Positions 29,048 through 38,120 of a stretch of 64,000 nt of DNA are shown here, in pieces. The notes under the pieces were generated by a model. It saw nothing but the letters and a program-made list of their open reading frames with translations. It was not told where the DNA came from and ran no database searches. Location of the stretch: the NCBI RefSeq assembly GCF_009931655.1, contig NZ_CP047984.1, forward strand, positions 682,001 through 746,000, read 5' to 3'. Source of the DNA: Pontibacter russatus. GTDB taxonomy: Bacteria; Bacteroidota; Bacteroidia; Cytophagales; Hymenobacteraceae. The translations under genes and the position numbers were made by a program. Position 1 is the first letter of the stretch. The number at the start of each line of letters is the position of its first letter.

Positions 29048-30615
29048 TCCTTCTCTGGCTAATCGTAATTCTGATGGCTGGCGGACTGCTGGCCTGGCTC
29101 TCCAAGAAGTGGCACCCGGTGCTGCCCCGCTGGATTTCCCTTTTCGCCGTGCTCCTTGATTTTGTACTGGTGTTTTATATATGGCTGACCGTACCGGCGG
29201 CTACTTTAGGCGCTTCGCCCTGGCTCCTCCGGCTCCATATCCCCTGGATTCCGCAGTGGGGCGTGAATTTCATACTGGCGCTGGATGGCCTGAGCCTGCT
29301 GATGCTGCTGCTCACATTTTTCCTGGGCCTGCTGGCGGTGCTGGTGTCGTGGCGGGAGATTCAGACCAAATCCGGCTTCTTTCACTTTAATCTGCTGTGG
29401 GTGCTGGCGGGTATCACGGGTGTGTTCCTCACACTTGATATGTTCCTGTTCTACTTTTTCTGGGAAGTGATGCTTATCCCGATGTACTTCCTCATCGGCA
29501 TCTGGGGCCACGAAAACCGCAACTACGCCGCTTATAAATTCTTCATCTTCACGCAAGCCAGCGGCCTGCTCATGCTCCTGGCCATCCTCGCTTTCTACTT
29601 CATACACGGCAGCCAGACGGGCACCTATACCTTCAACTACTTCGAGCTGCTCAACACGCCGCTGGCAATGGGTACCGGGCGTTTGCTGATGTTCGGCTTC
29701 CTGGCGGCTTTCCTGGTGAAGTTGCCAGCCGTGCCGTTCCACTCCTGGCTCCCCGACGCCCACTCGCAGGCACCTACGGCGGGCAGTATCATTCTGGCGG
29801 GCCTGCTCCTGAAAACAGGGGCTTACGGTTTGCTGCGCTTCGTGCTGCCGTTCTTCCCTGATGCTGCCGTAGAGTTTGCTCCCTGGGCCATGCTGCTGGG
29901 CGTGGTTGGCATTTTATATGGCGCTATACTCGCCTACTCCCAAACCGACCTGAAAAGGCTGGCGGCCTATACCAGCGTCAGCCATATGGGCTTCGTGCTG
30001 CTGGGCGTGTTTGCCTTTAACGAGTTGGCGCTGCAGGGCGTGGTGATGCAAATGCTTGCCCATGGCCTGAGCACCGGCGCGCTGTTCATCGTGGCGGGTT
30101 TGCTGTACGAGCGCCTGCACACCCGCGACATGAATGTGATGGGCGGCTTCTGGTCGAAGGCGCCGAAACTGGGCGTGTTTGCGATGGTTTTCGTGATGGC
30201 GTCGCTGGGGCTGCCAGGCCTGGGCAACTTTATCGCGGAGTTCCTGACGCTGGTAGGTGCCTGGCAGGCCAACAAATGGCTGACTGTGTTTGCGACTATC
30301 GGGCTGGTGCTGGCCACGGCCTACTCGCTGCGCATCATGCAAAAGGTGTTTTTTGAACCCGCCCCGGCAGAGCACCTGCTGCCTGACCTGAACCCGCGCG
30401 AGATGCTGATTGCCGTTCCGATGGTGGTGGTGATTCTATGGCTCGGCCTCTACCCGCAGCCTGTTTTGGATACGGCCCAGCCAAGCATACAGGCGCAACT
30501 GCAGGCCTATAAAATGCCCCCGGCAGTGGAGAAAAGCGTGTCCACTGTTGCCGCCTTACAAACCGAAAAGCCGGACAATGTATACCATCAGATTCTGATA
30601 CGGATTGAAAAGTGA
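29044..30615 (+). CDS. nuoM: NADH-quinone oxidoreductase subunit M
   Basis: 523 residues, second antiporter-like proton channel. Motifs: FFWEVMLIPMYFLIGIWG with the key Glu, VKLPAVPFHSWLPDAHSQAP, and DLKRLAAYTSVSHMGFV. Starts in the overlap with nuoL. A 193-bp gap containing a hairpin separates it from nuoN. Confidence 0.97.
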   Translation: MILLWLIVILMAGGLLAWLSKKWHPVLPRWISLFAVLLDFVLVFYIWLTVPAATLGASPWLLRLHIPWIPQWGVNFILALDGLSLLMLLLTFFLGLLAVLVSWREIQTKSGFFHFNLLWVLAGITGVFLTLDMFLFYFFWEVMLIPMYFLIGIWGHENRNYAAYKFFIFTQASGLLMLLAILAFYFIHGSQTGTYTFNYFELLNTPLAMGTGRLLMFGFLAAFLVKLPAVPFHSWLPDAHSQAPTAGSIILAGLLLKTGAYGLLRFVLPFFPDAAVEFAPWAMLLGVVGILYGAILAYSQTDLKRLAAYTSVSHMGFVLLGVFAFNELALQGVVMQMLAHGLSTGALFIVAGLLYERLHTRDMNVMGGFWSKAPKLGVFAMVFVMASLGLPGLGNFIAEFLTLVGAWQANKWLTVFATIGLVLATAYSLRIMQKVFFEPAPAEHLLPDLNPREMLIAVPMVVVILWLGLYPQPVLDTAQPSIQAQLQAYKMPPAVEKSVSTVAALQTEKPDNVYHQILIRIEK

Positions 30616-30682
30616 AAATTCTCACCTGATGGGAACTCCATCGGGTAATGGCGCAAGTTTTTAAACTTATGTCCTACCATAA

Positions 30683-30703
30683 TGTCGGGTTTGTAACCCG
30701 ACA
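30683..30703. repeat. Perfect short hairpin in the nuoM-nuoN gap
   Basis: TGTCGGGTT (30683-30691) pairs perfectly with AACCCGACA (30695-30703) around a 3-nt loop. A further small stem GATGG/CCATC lies at about 30629-30642. No U-tract follows, so it does not look like a terminator; it resembles an intergenic palindromic repeat. Confidence 0.55.
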
Positions 30704-30808
30704 GGGCTGGCCTGTCCCGTGCGACGTCCCGGGGAGGCCCAGCAATAGCAGAAACAAGCGGGGAAGCTCGCGCCATAAGAAGTAAGTTATATATAAAGCC
30801 ACAAGCCC

Positions 30809-32269
30809 ATGAGCCAGAACGATTTTCTCCACCTGATGCCGCTGCTCATCCTGATCTTTGCCGTGCTCATCATCATGCTGGTGATTTCGGCGTGGCGCAA
30901 CCATAAAATCATATATGTCATCACGGCGGTTTCCTTTGTCGCCGCGTTCCTGTCGCTGTTCGATATACGGGCTGCAGCGCCCTATCAAATCGAGCCGCTG
31001 CTGGTGATTGACGGATTTGGCGTGTTTTATATAGGTTTAATATTGGCGACGGCGCTGCTCATCAGCATGCTGTCTTACGCGTATTTCGAGCAGCGCGAAG
31101 AACAGAAGGAAGAGTACTATATCCTGCTGATACTCTCTACCCTCGGGGCCTGCACGCTTGTCATCAGCACGCACTTTGCCTCGCTTTTTCTGGGGCTGGA
31201 GGTGCTGAGCGTGGCGCTCTACGCGCTTATCTCGTACCTGCGCACCCGCGAGCGCTCCGACGAAGCCGGCATCAAGTACCTCATCCTGGCTGCCTTCTCC
31301 TCCGCTTTCCTGCTGTTCGGGATGGCGCTGGTGTACTTCAGCACCGGCAGTATGACCTTTCAGGGAATAGCCGTGGCCATGGCGGCCTTTGAGGAATTAC
31401 CGCTCCTGCTGCTCACCGGCTTCGGCCTGATGATTATCGGCATCGGGTTCAAGCTGAGCCTCGTGCCGTTCCATATGTGGACGCCGGATGTGTATGAAGG
31501 CGCGCCTGCCCCGGTTTCCGCTTTTATTGCCACCGTGTCGAAAGGCGGTATGCTGGGCCTGCTGATTCGCTTTTTCATGGAGGTGGATGGCTTCCGGTAC
31601 CCAACACTGATGCTCATCTTCACCATTGTAGCCATCGCTTCGATGTTTGCGGGCAACCTGCTGGCGCTGTTCCAGAACAACGTGAAGCGCATCCTCGCCT
31701 ACTCCTCCATCTCGCACCTGGGCTATCTGATGGTGGCTTTTCTGGCAGGCAACCAGATGGGGGTGGAAGCGGTGACGTTTTACCTCGTCGCCTATTTCGT
31801 GACCACCGTCGGGGCGTTCGGCACTGTGGCGATGCTGTCGGGGAAAGAGCGTGATGCGGAGCTGCTGATTGACTACCGGGGCCTGCTCTGGCGGCGTCCC
31901 TGGGCGGCCACCGTGCTGACGGCCATGTTGCTTTCGCTGGCGGGCATTCCGCTCACGGCCGGTTTCGTGGGCAAGTTTTATATACTGGCGGCAGGCGTGA
32001 ACACGCAACTGTGGCTGCTCGTGGTGGTGCTGGCCATTAACAGCGCCATCGGCTTGTATTATTACATCAAAATCGTCGCCGTCATGTTTCAGCAGACGGA
32101 GGAAGGCATGGAGCCACGGCAGCGCCTGCGTCCCTCTATTTACTTGGCCAGCGTAGGCACGCTGGCGGTGCTGCTTTTCCTGCTCATCGGCATCGGCATC
32201 TACCCCGCTTATCTGCTCAACATCATCACCACCATGCTCAACAGCTTTCACACGCTGAGCCTTCAGTGA
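30809..32269 (+). CDS. nuoN: NADH-quinone oxidoreductase subunit N
   Basis: 486 residues, about 14 membrane helices, third antiporter-like channel. Motifs: LGLEVLSVALYALISYLR, GFKLSLVPFHMWTPDVYEGAPAPVSAFIAT (cited as LVPFHMWTPDVYEGAPAPV) and NVKRILAYSSISHLGYLM. Last gene of the operon; a small stem-loop lies about 100 bp downstream. With it all 14 complex I subunits are present. Confidence 0.97.
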   Translation: MSQNDFLHLMPLLILIFAVLIIMLVISAWRNHKIIYVITAVSFVAAFLSLFDIRAAAPYQIEPLLVIDGFGVFYIGLILATALLISMLSYAYFEQREEQKEEYYILLILSTLGACTLVISTHFASLFLGLEVLSVALYALISYLRTRERSDEAGIKYLILAAFSSAFLLFGMALVYFSTGSMTFQGIAVAMAAFEELPLLLLTGFGLMIIGIGFKLSLVPFHMWTPDVYEGAPAPVSAFIATVSKGGMLGLLIRFFMEVDGFRYPTLMLIFTIVAIASMFAGNLLALFQNNVKRILAYSSISHLGYLMVAFLAGNQMGVEAVTFYLVAYFVTTVGAFGTVAMLSGKERDAELLIDYRGLLWRRPWAATVLTAMLLSLAGIPLTAGFVGKFYILAAGVNTQLWLLVVVLAINSAIGLYYYIKIVAVMFQQTEEGMEPRQRLRPSIYLASVGTLAVLLFLLIGIGIYPAYLLNIITTMLNSFHTLSLQ

Positions 32270-32369
32270 TATGAATGCTTCGGCAGTAACTCCTCATATT
32301 TTGCAGGCTTCATTGATGCCGACAGGAGTCTTGTAGCTACTGCGCCGGATATATACCGCAGTACTGATT

Positions 32370-32395
32370 CCGGTAGAAGTGTCAGGTTCTACCGG
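32370..32395 (+). terminator. Stem-loop after the nuo operon
   Basis: CCGGTAGAA (32370-32378) pairs with TTCTACCGG (32387-32395), 8-nt loop, 100 bp after nuoN. No T-run follows. The rest of 32270-32611 is A+T-rich with no gene and carries the left boundary (GTTAGTGGC, 32584-32592) of the next cassette-like unit. Confidence 0.4.
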
Positions 32396-32611
32396 TGCTG
32401 GTTGTGTATATAGGATATGTATATATAATTCGCTTTCTTAGGAGGTATAGTTGGAGGTTTAAATCTAAGCTGGATAAGCAAGGATGGATATACTTCCTGT
32501 TTTTGAAAAGCATGTAAGGCTAATCATAGGTAAAACCACCTCCGCATAAATGCAGATAACCGTAGGTTTACGTATATCCAGACGTTAGTGGCAACCTTAA
32601 AAACAACAAAA

Positions 32612-33679
32612 ATGACAATACCATTTGGCCGAGCATTATACTATCCGCATATTAACTTCCACGACCATAATTGGTTAAAATTTGCAGCGTTGTATTATGA
32701 CGGTATTGACAGAATTGTTCCGAGTGACGACCTAATTGAAGAAGTTGACTTAATTGAAAGAATCAATGATACAGCCACGAATGAAGAGACTTTATTTGTT
32801 AGAAGTGTAAGACCAAGCCATTACGCTGACCAAATCGCACACGAATTCATAAAATATGCAAAATCGGAACTCTCAGATAAAGAGAAACGAAATGAAATTT
32901 TTCAGCGTGTTTCAAGATTTGTAAAACCAACAGATACTTATCCAATTCATGTAATGAAAATGGGTAGAGAGCTTTTAGAAGAATTGCCAAGGCTTAATTT
33001 ACCCATAAAGAAATTCTCGTATGAATTTGAAGATTGGGTAGAGTTTGATTCGGTAACTGGTGCCTTGTATATGTCCAGACTGGCAAACTGTATAGCAACG
33101 AACAAATCTTTACCTATAGTTTCTGACCACCCAAACTTTCAAGCGATTGTTCGAGAAGCACAAAGAGAGAGAGGAAAGAAGGATATAAGCGAAACATTAG
33201 CCTCAATGGTTATTCACTCTGTTATTCCCAAGAATTTAGAAAGCATTAAAACGAAACAGATTATTGAATTCAGGAACAATTATAAAGACGAAAGACAACA
33301 GTTCTATCTAAACATAAATGAACTGGTCAAAGACCTATATAAAATTGAAGATGAACAATCTCTAAAAGACGCTTTGAACTTCAGAAAAGACCAAATAGAA
33401 AGGTCAACAAAAGACATCGAGGGAGTATTTAAATCATTGAAGATTGACACAGGACTAACTTTAATGGCTTTGTCAGTTCCTTCATTTGCCTCTGGACTTG
33501 GCTGGGTAGTTGCAGGTGCTGGACTTGTGGCAATTGCCGCAGGCAAACTGACATTAAAGGGAATAGAGTATCATAAGACAAAAAGAAATAGCCCTTATTC
33601 ATACGTTCTGACAATGAAGAATCAATTAGGTAAAGAAGAATTTGCAGAATCTTTATTAAAAGGAAATTTGATACTATGA
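32612..33679 (+). CDS. DUF6236-family protein of unknown function
   Basis: The ATG at 32612 is preferred to an in-frame GTG at 32588; 355 residues. The N-terminus FGRALYYPHINFHDHNWLKFAALYYDGIDRIVP matches the DUF6236 opening (here quoted as ALYYPHINFHDHNWLK). Late in the protein a hydrophobic stretch (FASGLGWVVAGAGLVAIAAG, about residues 299-318) could be one membrane helix. Base composition is far more A+T-rich, with codons such as AAA, GAA and ATT, than the neighbouring nuo genes, pointing to transfer. Flanked by GTTAGTGGC upstream and an attC-like fold downstream. Function unknown. Confidence 0.7.
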   Translation: MTIPFGRALYYPHINFHDHNWLKFAALYYDGIDRIVPSDDLIEEVDLIERINDTATNEETLFVRSVRPSHYADQIAHEFIKYAKSELSDKEKRNEIFQRVSRFVKPTDTYPIHVMKMGRELLEELPRLNLPIKKFSYEFEDWVEFDSVTGALYMSRLANCIATNKSLPIVSDHPNFQAIVREAQRERGKKDISETLASMVIHSVIPKNLESIKTKQIIEFRNNYKDERQQFYLNINELVKDLYKIEDEQSLKDALNFRKDQIERSTKDIEGVFKSLKIDTGLTLMALSVPSFASGLGWVVAGAGLVAIAAGKLTLKGIEYHKTKRNSPYSYVLTMKNQLGKEEFAESLLKGNLIL

Positions 33680-33689
33680 AAAGAAAGGC

Positions 33690-33828
33690 AGCCACCAACA
33701 GCAGCTACCCAAAAGTGGCGGTTCAGTGATTAAACCAAGCTTTGTGCTTTTATCAAAGTTTCTACTTGTTTAAAAGTGAAGTGCTCCGAAATCGCCACCT
33801 TCGAATAGCTGCAACACGTTGAGTGGCT
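33690..33828 (+). repeat. Integron attC-like folded site
   Basis: Imperfect inverted repeat whose paired blocks are AGCCAC/GTGGCT at the ends (33690-33695, 33823-33828), AAC/GTT (33697-33699, 33818-33820), GCAGCTA/TAGCTGC (33701-33707, 33806-33812) and GTGGCG/CGCCAC (33715-33720, 33793-33798), with unpaired bases between. The right core GTTGAGT fits GTTRRRY. The same GTT-AGTGGC core occurs 24 bp before the upstream gene. No integrase gene lies in the window. Confidence 0.55.
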
Positions 33829-33898
33829 TGTAAATAATATTCAGAATTTTGAGGGCGTGTAAATTTACTATATTGACAATTGAATAAAACCAACGAAA

Positions 33899-34123
33899 AT
33901 GGGACTTGAGGCTATAAAACTGGAATTAATAGAATGGTTAGCTCAATTAGATAATGAGGACACTCTTGAATATCTGAAGGTTGTAAAAGACTCTAAAACA
34001 GGCGGAGATTGGTGGGAGGATTTATCACCGGAACAAAGAAGAGGGATTGGAAGAGGCCTGAAAGATATTGATGAAGGAAAGATTACTCCACATGAAGAAG
34101 TCAAAAAAAGGTTCGGATTATAA
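33899..34123 (+). CDS. Antitoxin of a type II toxin-antitoxin pair
   Basis: 74 residues, A+T-rich. The sequence (LIEWLAQLDNEDTLEYLKVVKDSK, WWEDLSPEQRRGIGRGLKDIDEGK, cited partly) matches the small acidic antitoxins that precede ParE/RelE toxins in Bacteroidota; the C-terminus PHEEVKKRFGL is typical. It is intact, and directly followed by a frameshifted toxin gene. It would bind the toxin and autoregulate the promoter. The upstream A+T-rich 70 bp should hold that promoter. Confidence 0.75.
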   Translation: MGLEAIKLELIEWLAQLDNEDTLEYLKVVKDSKTGGDWWEDLSPEQRRGIGRGLKDIDEGKITPHEEVKKRFGL

Positions 34124-34445
34124 ATCACTCCGTTTTATGGACCGATAAAGCCATAGAAAACTTAGAAAATATACTCAGCTATATCTCCACGAACTGGACA
34201 GAAAGGGAAGTCAACAAGTTTAAGGCAAGACTATCAGCGCAAATAGAAATCATTTCTAAATTCCCCATGTTTTTCCTGCCTCGCCCACAACGCCACGATT
34301 AAGAAAAGCTGTGCTGACCAGGCAAACAATAATTTTCTATGAAGTTAAAGAGCAGATAATTTACATCACATACCTTTTTGATAGCAGGCAGGACCCCAAA
34401 GAGGTAAAAGAAGAATCAGATACAGTGGAATTTCTTAAATTGTAG
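34117..34445 (+). pseudogene. ParE/RelE-family toxin gene, frameshifted
   Basis: Frame one reads VLWTDKAIENLENILSYI, then ...QIEIISKFP and soon ends in TAA near 34302. The next frame takes over exactly there: HVFPASPTTPRLRKAVLT, IIFYEVKEQIIYITYLFDSR and a stop at 34443-34445. One missing C in the CCCC run at about 34262-34265 explains the shift. No ATG is available in the first frame; only weak codons overlap the antitoxin end. The total of about 109 codons is normal for the family. The toxin is therefore probably inactive. Confidence 0.75.
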
Positions 34446-34467
34446 GTAAACACGAACGCCGACGAAC

Positions 34468-35355
34468 ATGGACGAAATCAAAAGAGAAGACATCAAACAA
34501 GAAGTGCTTGACCTGTACGATGACTATGCCCACAACCGGGTCAACAGGCGCGAGTTTATGCAAAAGCTGTCCCTATATGCCGTGGGCGGTCTTACCGTGG
34601 CGTCGCTGATGAGTTTTCTGATGCCCGATTACAAGGGCGCCATCCAGGTGAAGGCAGATGACCCGCGCCTAAAATCAGAATACATCCATTATCCCTCCCC
34701 GAAAGGTGGCGGAACGATGAAAGCGCTGCTGTCGATGCCGGCGGGTGCGACAAAGAAACTCGGCGGCATTGTGGTGGTGCATGAAAACCGGGGTCTGAAT
34801 CCGCACATAGAGGACGTGGCGCGCAGGGCCGCGCTGGCAGGGTTCGTTTCCATCGCCCCGGATGCTTTAACGCCGCTCGGTGGCTATCCGGGCAACGATG
34901 ACGACGGCCGTGAGATGCAGAGCAAACGCAACAGAGACGAGATGCTGGAGGATTTTATAGCAGCCCATGATTATCTGAAAAACCACGAGAGCTGCAATGG
35001 TAAGGTGGGAGTGGTCGGCTTCTGCTTCGGTGGCTGGATTTCGAACATGATGGCGGTGCGTATTCCGGAACTGGCGGCAGCCGTACCGTTTTACGGAGGC
35101 CAGCCAGCAAGCGAAGACGTTCCCCAAATAAAGGCTCCCCTCCTGCTGCACTATGCCGAGTTGGATACCCGCGTGAACGAAGGCTGGCCCGCGTATGAAG
35201 CGGCACTGAAAGCGAACAAGAAGGACTATACCGCTTATATGTACGCGAACGCTAATCACGGCTTTCACAACGACACCACGCCGCGTTACGACAAAGCGGC
35301 GGCAGAACTCGCCTGGAAGCGCACCATCGATTTCTTCAATGAGAAGCTGTCGTAG
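34468..35355 (+). CDS. Dienelactone hydrolase family protein
   Basis: 295 residues, alpha/beta hydrolase. The nucleophile is Cys186 in [10 protein letters not shown], the family's Cys version of the GxSxG elbow; Asp233 (AELDTR) and His264 (NANHGFHND) complete the triad. An N-terminal segment with [18 protein letters not shown] followed by a hydrophobic run looks like a twin-arginine-type signal or anchor, so the enzyme may be exported. Substrate unknown. Followed by a hairpin shared with the next convergent gene. Confidence 0.87.
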   Translation: MDEIKREDIKQEVLDLYDDYAHNRVNRREFMQKLSLYAVGGLTVASLMSFLMPDYKGAIQVKADDPRLKSEYIHYPSPKGGGTMKALLSMPAGATKKLGGIVVVHENRGLNPHIEDVARRAALAGFVSIAPDALTPLGGYPGNDDDGREMQSKRNRDEMLEDFIAAHDYLKNHESCNGKVGVVGFCFGGWISNMMAVRIPELAAAVPFYGGQPASEDVPQIKAPLLLHYAELDTRVNEGWPAYEAALKANKKDYTAYMYANANHGFHNDTTPRYDKAAAELAWKRTIDFFNEKLS

Positions 35356-35435
35356 CGAGGGCCGCCCTGCGGTTTGTAGTTGAAGAGTACTTCTATTCTG
35401 CCTGCTATACCTTTGTTAGGTCTTTATCGTATCAT

Positions 35436-35482
35436 GCCTGTCTATATGGGAGCAGCCATATCTGCTTCTTATATAGACAGGC
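35436..35482. terminator. Bidirectional hairpin between convergent genes
   Basis: Arms GCCTGTCTATAT (35436-35447) and its perfect complement (35471-35482), loop 23 nt, between the hydrolase (+) and the propeller protein (-). Confidence 0.6.
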
Positions 35483-35489
35483 GTACCTT

Positions 35490-37009
35490 TCATTTGTTCA
35501 CATGGGCTGTAGCCATCTCTGCTTTTTCACCTGGGAGCGGCCGGAGCAATGATAGCTGACCGTCTCCCCCAAACTCCGATACGTAGATATTCCCAGTCTT
35601 AATGTCCTCTGTCAGGTCTATCGGAACGATGAACCCCCAAAAACCGGGAACGGCGATTCCCTGAGACTCTCTTATGATGTCATTTTCGCTCCCTCCGGGT
35701 TCCAGTACCACAATGTCCCTGTTGTTAATGTACCGGACCACCAATATTTTTCCCTTCAACGCTCCGCTAAAAGCGTCTCCCCGGTACTCGATGATGCCGT
35801 TTGGGGAAGTATGAACCGGGAACTTGTAAGCATAGCCCCTCCAGTTTGCATCGGGCAGTGTGCCTACAGGGTATGCCTCGAGTTCGGCCGGATCCTCGCC
35901 AAAGCCCGGGTTTCCCCCGTTCATCACAAACTCGCCTCTTTCGGGGTTTGGGTGCCCGTAATACCCCCCTCTCTCTACCCTCAACAGAAAGTCGTTCTGC
36001 GCCTGCTCCACATTCGTCAGCGCGGGCACATCGGGGCCGGTATATAGGCTGCCGTCCATGCGGCGTGCGCCGGCCACAGAGGCGGGGGTGCTGCCGCCCG
36101 AACTGGACCCGTTGACAGGCACATATAACTCGCCGTTGCTGTGCCACAGCAAGTCGTAGGCGTTGCGTATGCCTGAGGCATATATAGTGAGCGGTGCGTT
36201 TCCGGCGTAGGGATCGTAGGTGCCTCCCTCCGAGGTTTTCGCATCGAGTGGCAGTTCCTGTAATTTAGCCAAATCCAGGCGCAGGACCGAACCCGACAGC
36301 AGGTGCTCTTTCCGGTTCCCCCATGTTTCATCTTCCCTGCCCATTGCCGTGTTGCTGCCCTGGGTAAAATAAAGCGCTGCGTCCGGTCCGAAGGCGATAC
36401 TGTTGGTGAGGTGGTCTTTGGCCGAGCGCGGCAGATGTACCACCACATCCTGCACGTTTTCCAGGGCAGGGCCGGAAAGCCGGGTCAGTTTGCCGTCCCA
36501 GTCCGGCCCTTCGGTGAAGGTGAACGTGCTATGGGTCACCCACGCCACCAGGCTGTCGGCAGTGGCGGCTGGGTCAAACGCAAGTCCGATGGCGAGCCGG
36601 GGAATCCGCTGGCCGGAGGCGTCCTGCAGCGAATAAATCACCTCTGGATCGGCAAGCGTTCCGTCGGCTTGCACGGCAAAGCGTTTTATCCGTCCGTCGA
36701 TTGTGCAGGCATATAACTTGCCATCGGGGCCCATGGTAAGGCTTGAGTGCCGGTCGGTGGTGTTTGGCAGCGCCACCTTCTCGAACTGCACATCGCCTGT
36801 TATCGCGCTCTCTAGCCGGTCCACAGCAGTTCCGTTCACCTGCCGGGTGAGCTCTTTCACGATGATTTTAAGTTTTTCACGGCTCTGCTTTTCCAGGGTG
36901 AAGTTCGAAAAGAAAAGAGGTGTAAGTAAACTGGAGGTGTAAGTAAACTGGAGAACAAAAGCGAGGAGGTAAAGGCGCTTTTGAGCGTTTTTACGGTGGG
37001 CTTCCACAT
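35490..37009 (-). pseudogene. Secreted PQQ-dehydrogenase-like propeller protein, 5' end frameshifted
   Basis: The body (about 470 residues) is a glucose/sorbosone-dehydrogenase-like six-bladed propeller: TMGPDGKLYACTIDGRIKRF, ASGIRNAYDLLWHSNGELYVPVNG (cited as SGIRNAYDLLWHSNG), RVERGGYYGHPNPERGE, and YVSEFGGDGQLSLLRPLPG. From the ATG at 37009 the codons give a good signal peptide (MWKPTVKTLKSAF, SLLTPLFFSN) only if one copy of a 17-bp tandem repeat (36921-36937 and 36938-36954) is removed; as sequenced the frame shifts. The long ORF instead continues into an upstream ATG at 37034 whose N-terminus is unlike a signal peptide. So the gene is either switched off or recently broken. Confidence 0.6.
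36921..36954. repeat. 17-bp perfect tandem duplication inside the signal-peptide region
   Basis: GTGTAAGTAAACTGGAG occurs twice head to tail at 36921-36937 and 36938-36954. Because 17 is not a multiple of three, the second copy changes the reading frame of the propeller gene. Confidence 0.95.
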
Positions 37010-37056
37010 CAGCGTATCGACACTTAATGACCAAACAATGATTTATTGATCAAAAA

Positions 37057-37080
37057 TATATATAATATATATTATATATA
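37057..37080. promoter_or_regulatory. 24-bp perfect A/T-only palindrome
   Basis: Positions 37057-37080 form an exact palindrome made only of A and T, 23 bp upstream of the farthest start of the propeller gene. Two nearly identical TCACTATTTA strings follow (37090-37099 and 37112-37121). This may be a binding site or a bent-DNA promoter element. The wider gap 37035-37553 also holds a possible gene remnant (37307-37470). Confidence 0.4.
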
Positions 37081-37306
37081 ATGATCTATGTCACTATTTA
37101 AGTTGATTTATATCACTATTTAGATAATAAACATAACTCATGCGGCACAGGATAAGTTACAGGCAGGAATGAACACAGGAAGCTGACTTTTTAAATTATG
37201 GCCTGTGTATGCATGTGAAGCATTCGGACATAATGAAAAGAACCCAAATTTTAAGACACAGATTTGTATATAGTTGATTTACAGGTGAATTATATATGCG
37301 GTGGTT

Positions 37307-37470
37307 TTATGGATAGTGCAAGTTGATTTTGTCCGCGCACTGAACTAAATCACGGTGTTTCTTCCCGTTGTCCTCCTGAAAAAACCTGATTGAAGGGAGC
37401 TTGCGTTTGTATCGCTTGCCCACATCACCGAAGGATGGCTTTCGCAGGTAGAATTTCCGTATCTGTCATA
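37307..37470 (-). pseudogene. Possible basic protein fragment
   Basis: A 52-codon open minus frame without ATG reads FYLRKPSFGDVGKRYKRKLP and IRFFQEDNGKKHRDLVQCA, protein-like and Lys/Arg-rich. Upstream an in-frame TGA ends it. Family not recognised; it could be a gene remnant or chance. Confidence 0.25.
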
Positions 37471-37553
37471 TCAATTTCTTTAGAAAATTTTCTATCAGAG
37501 GCAAGGCAACCATCCGGAATTTTCTTCCGTGATGGGAGCGAAATCCTGGAAAA

Positions 37554-38120
37554 GTGAGCGAACCGGAGACCACAGCAGAGACGGCCCTGCTCCGCGGATG
37601 TCTGACAGAGGACCGCGAAGCGCAGCGAAAGCTATACCAGCTTTACTATGGCTATGCCATGAGCATCTGCGTGCGCTACTCAAAAGACGCAGAAGAGGCG
37701 CGGGAGGTGCTGAATGACGGGTTTCTGAAGGTGTTTACGCGGCTGAACCAGTACGACAGCAACAAACCGTTTAAAGGGTGGTTGCGACGCATCATGATAA
37801 ACACCGCGCTGGACAATTACCGGCACAACCTGAAGCACTACCACCTGCACGATATAGAGGAGGCCGCACCCGCTGCTGAAAGCTACAGCGTAGAGCAGCA
37901 GCTGAACTACGAGGAACTGATTGGGCTGGTGCAGCGCCTGTCGCCTGCTTACCGGGCGGTGTTTAACCTGTATGTGGTAGACGGCTACACCCACGAGGAA
38001 ATAGCGGAGACACTCGGCATCGCGGTGGGCACGTCCAAATCGAACCTGGCAAAAGCCAGGGCAAACTTACGGGAGGCTTTAAAAAGAGCGGAGATAGATG
38101 AGTACAAACAAAATGTCTGA
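37554..38120 (+). CDS. ECF-type RNA polymerase sigma factor
   Basis: 188 residues with a GTG start (37554). Region 2: LYQLYYGYAMSICVRYSKDAEEAREVLNDGFLKVFTRL (cited as AREVLNDGFLKVFTRL) and KGWLRRIMINTALDNYR; region 4: [41 protein letters not shown] (cited as GYTHEEIAETLGIAVGTSKS). Overlaps the next gene, which has an anti-sigma-like N-terminus, by 23 bp. It probably controls the genes that follow to 41901. Confidence 0.93.
   Translation: MSEPETTAETALLRGCLTEDREAQRKLYQLYYGYAMSICVRYSKDAEEAREVLNDGFLKVFTRLNQYDSNKPFKGWLRRIMINTALDNYRHNLKHYHLHDIEEAAPAAESYSVEQQLNYEELIGLVQRLSPAYRAVFNLYVVDGYTHEEIAETLGIAVGTSKSNLAKARANLREALKRAEIDEYKQNV

Noticed and set aside
32470-32592. A complete attC site on the left of the DUF6236 gene
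   Set aside because: Only the GTTAGTGGC core is present; I could not find a matching GCCAC-AAC arm upstream, so only a single-sided boundary is claimed.
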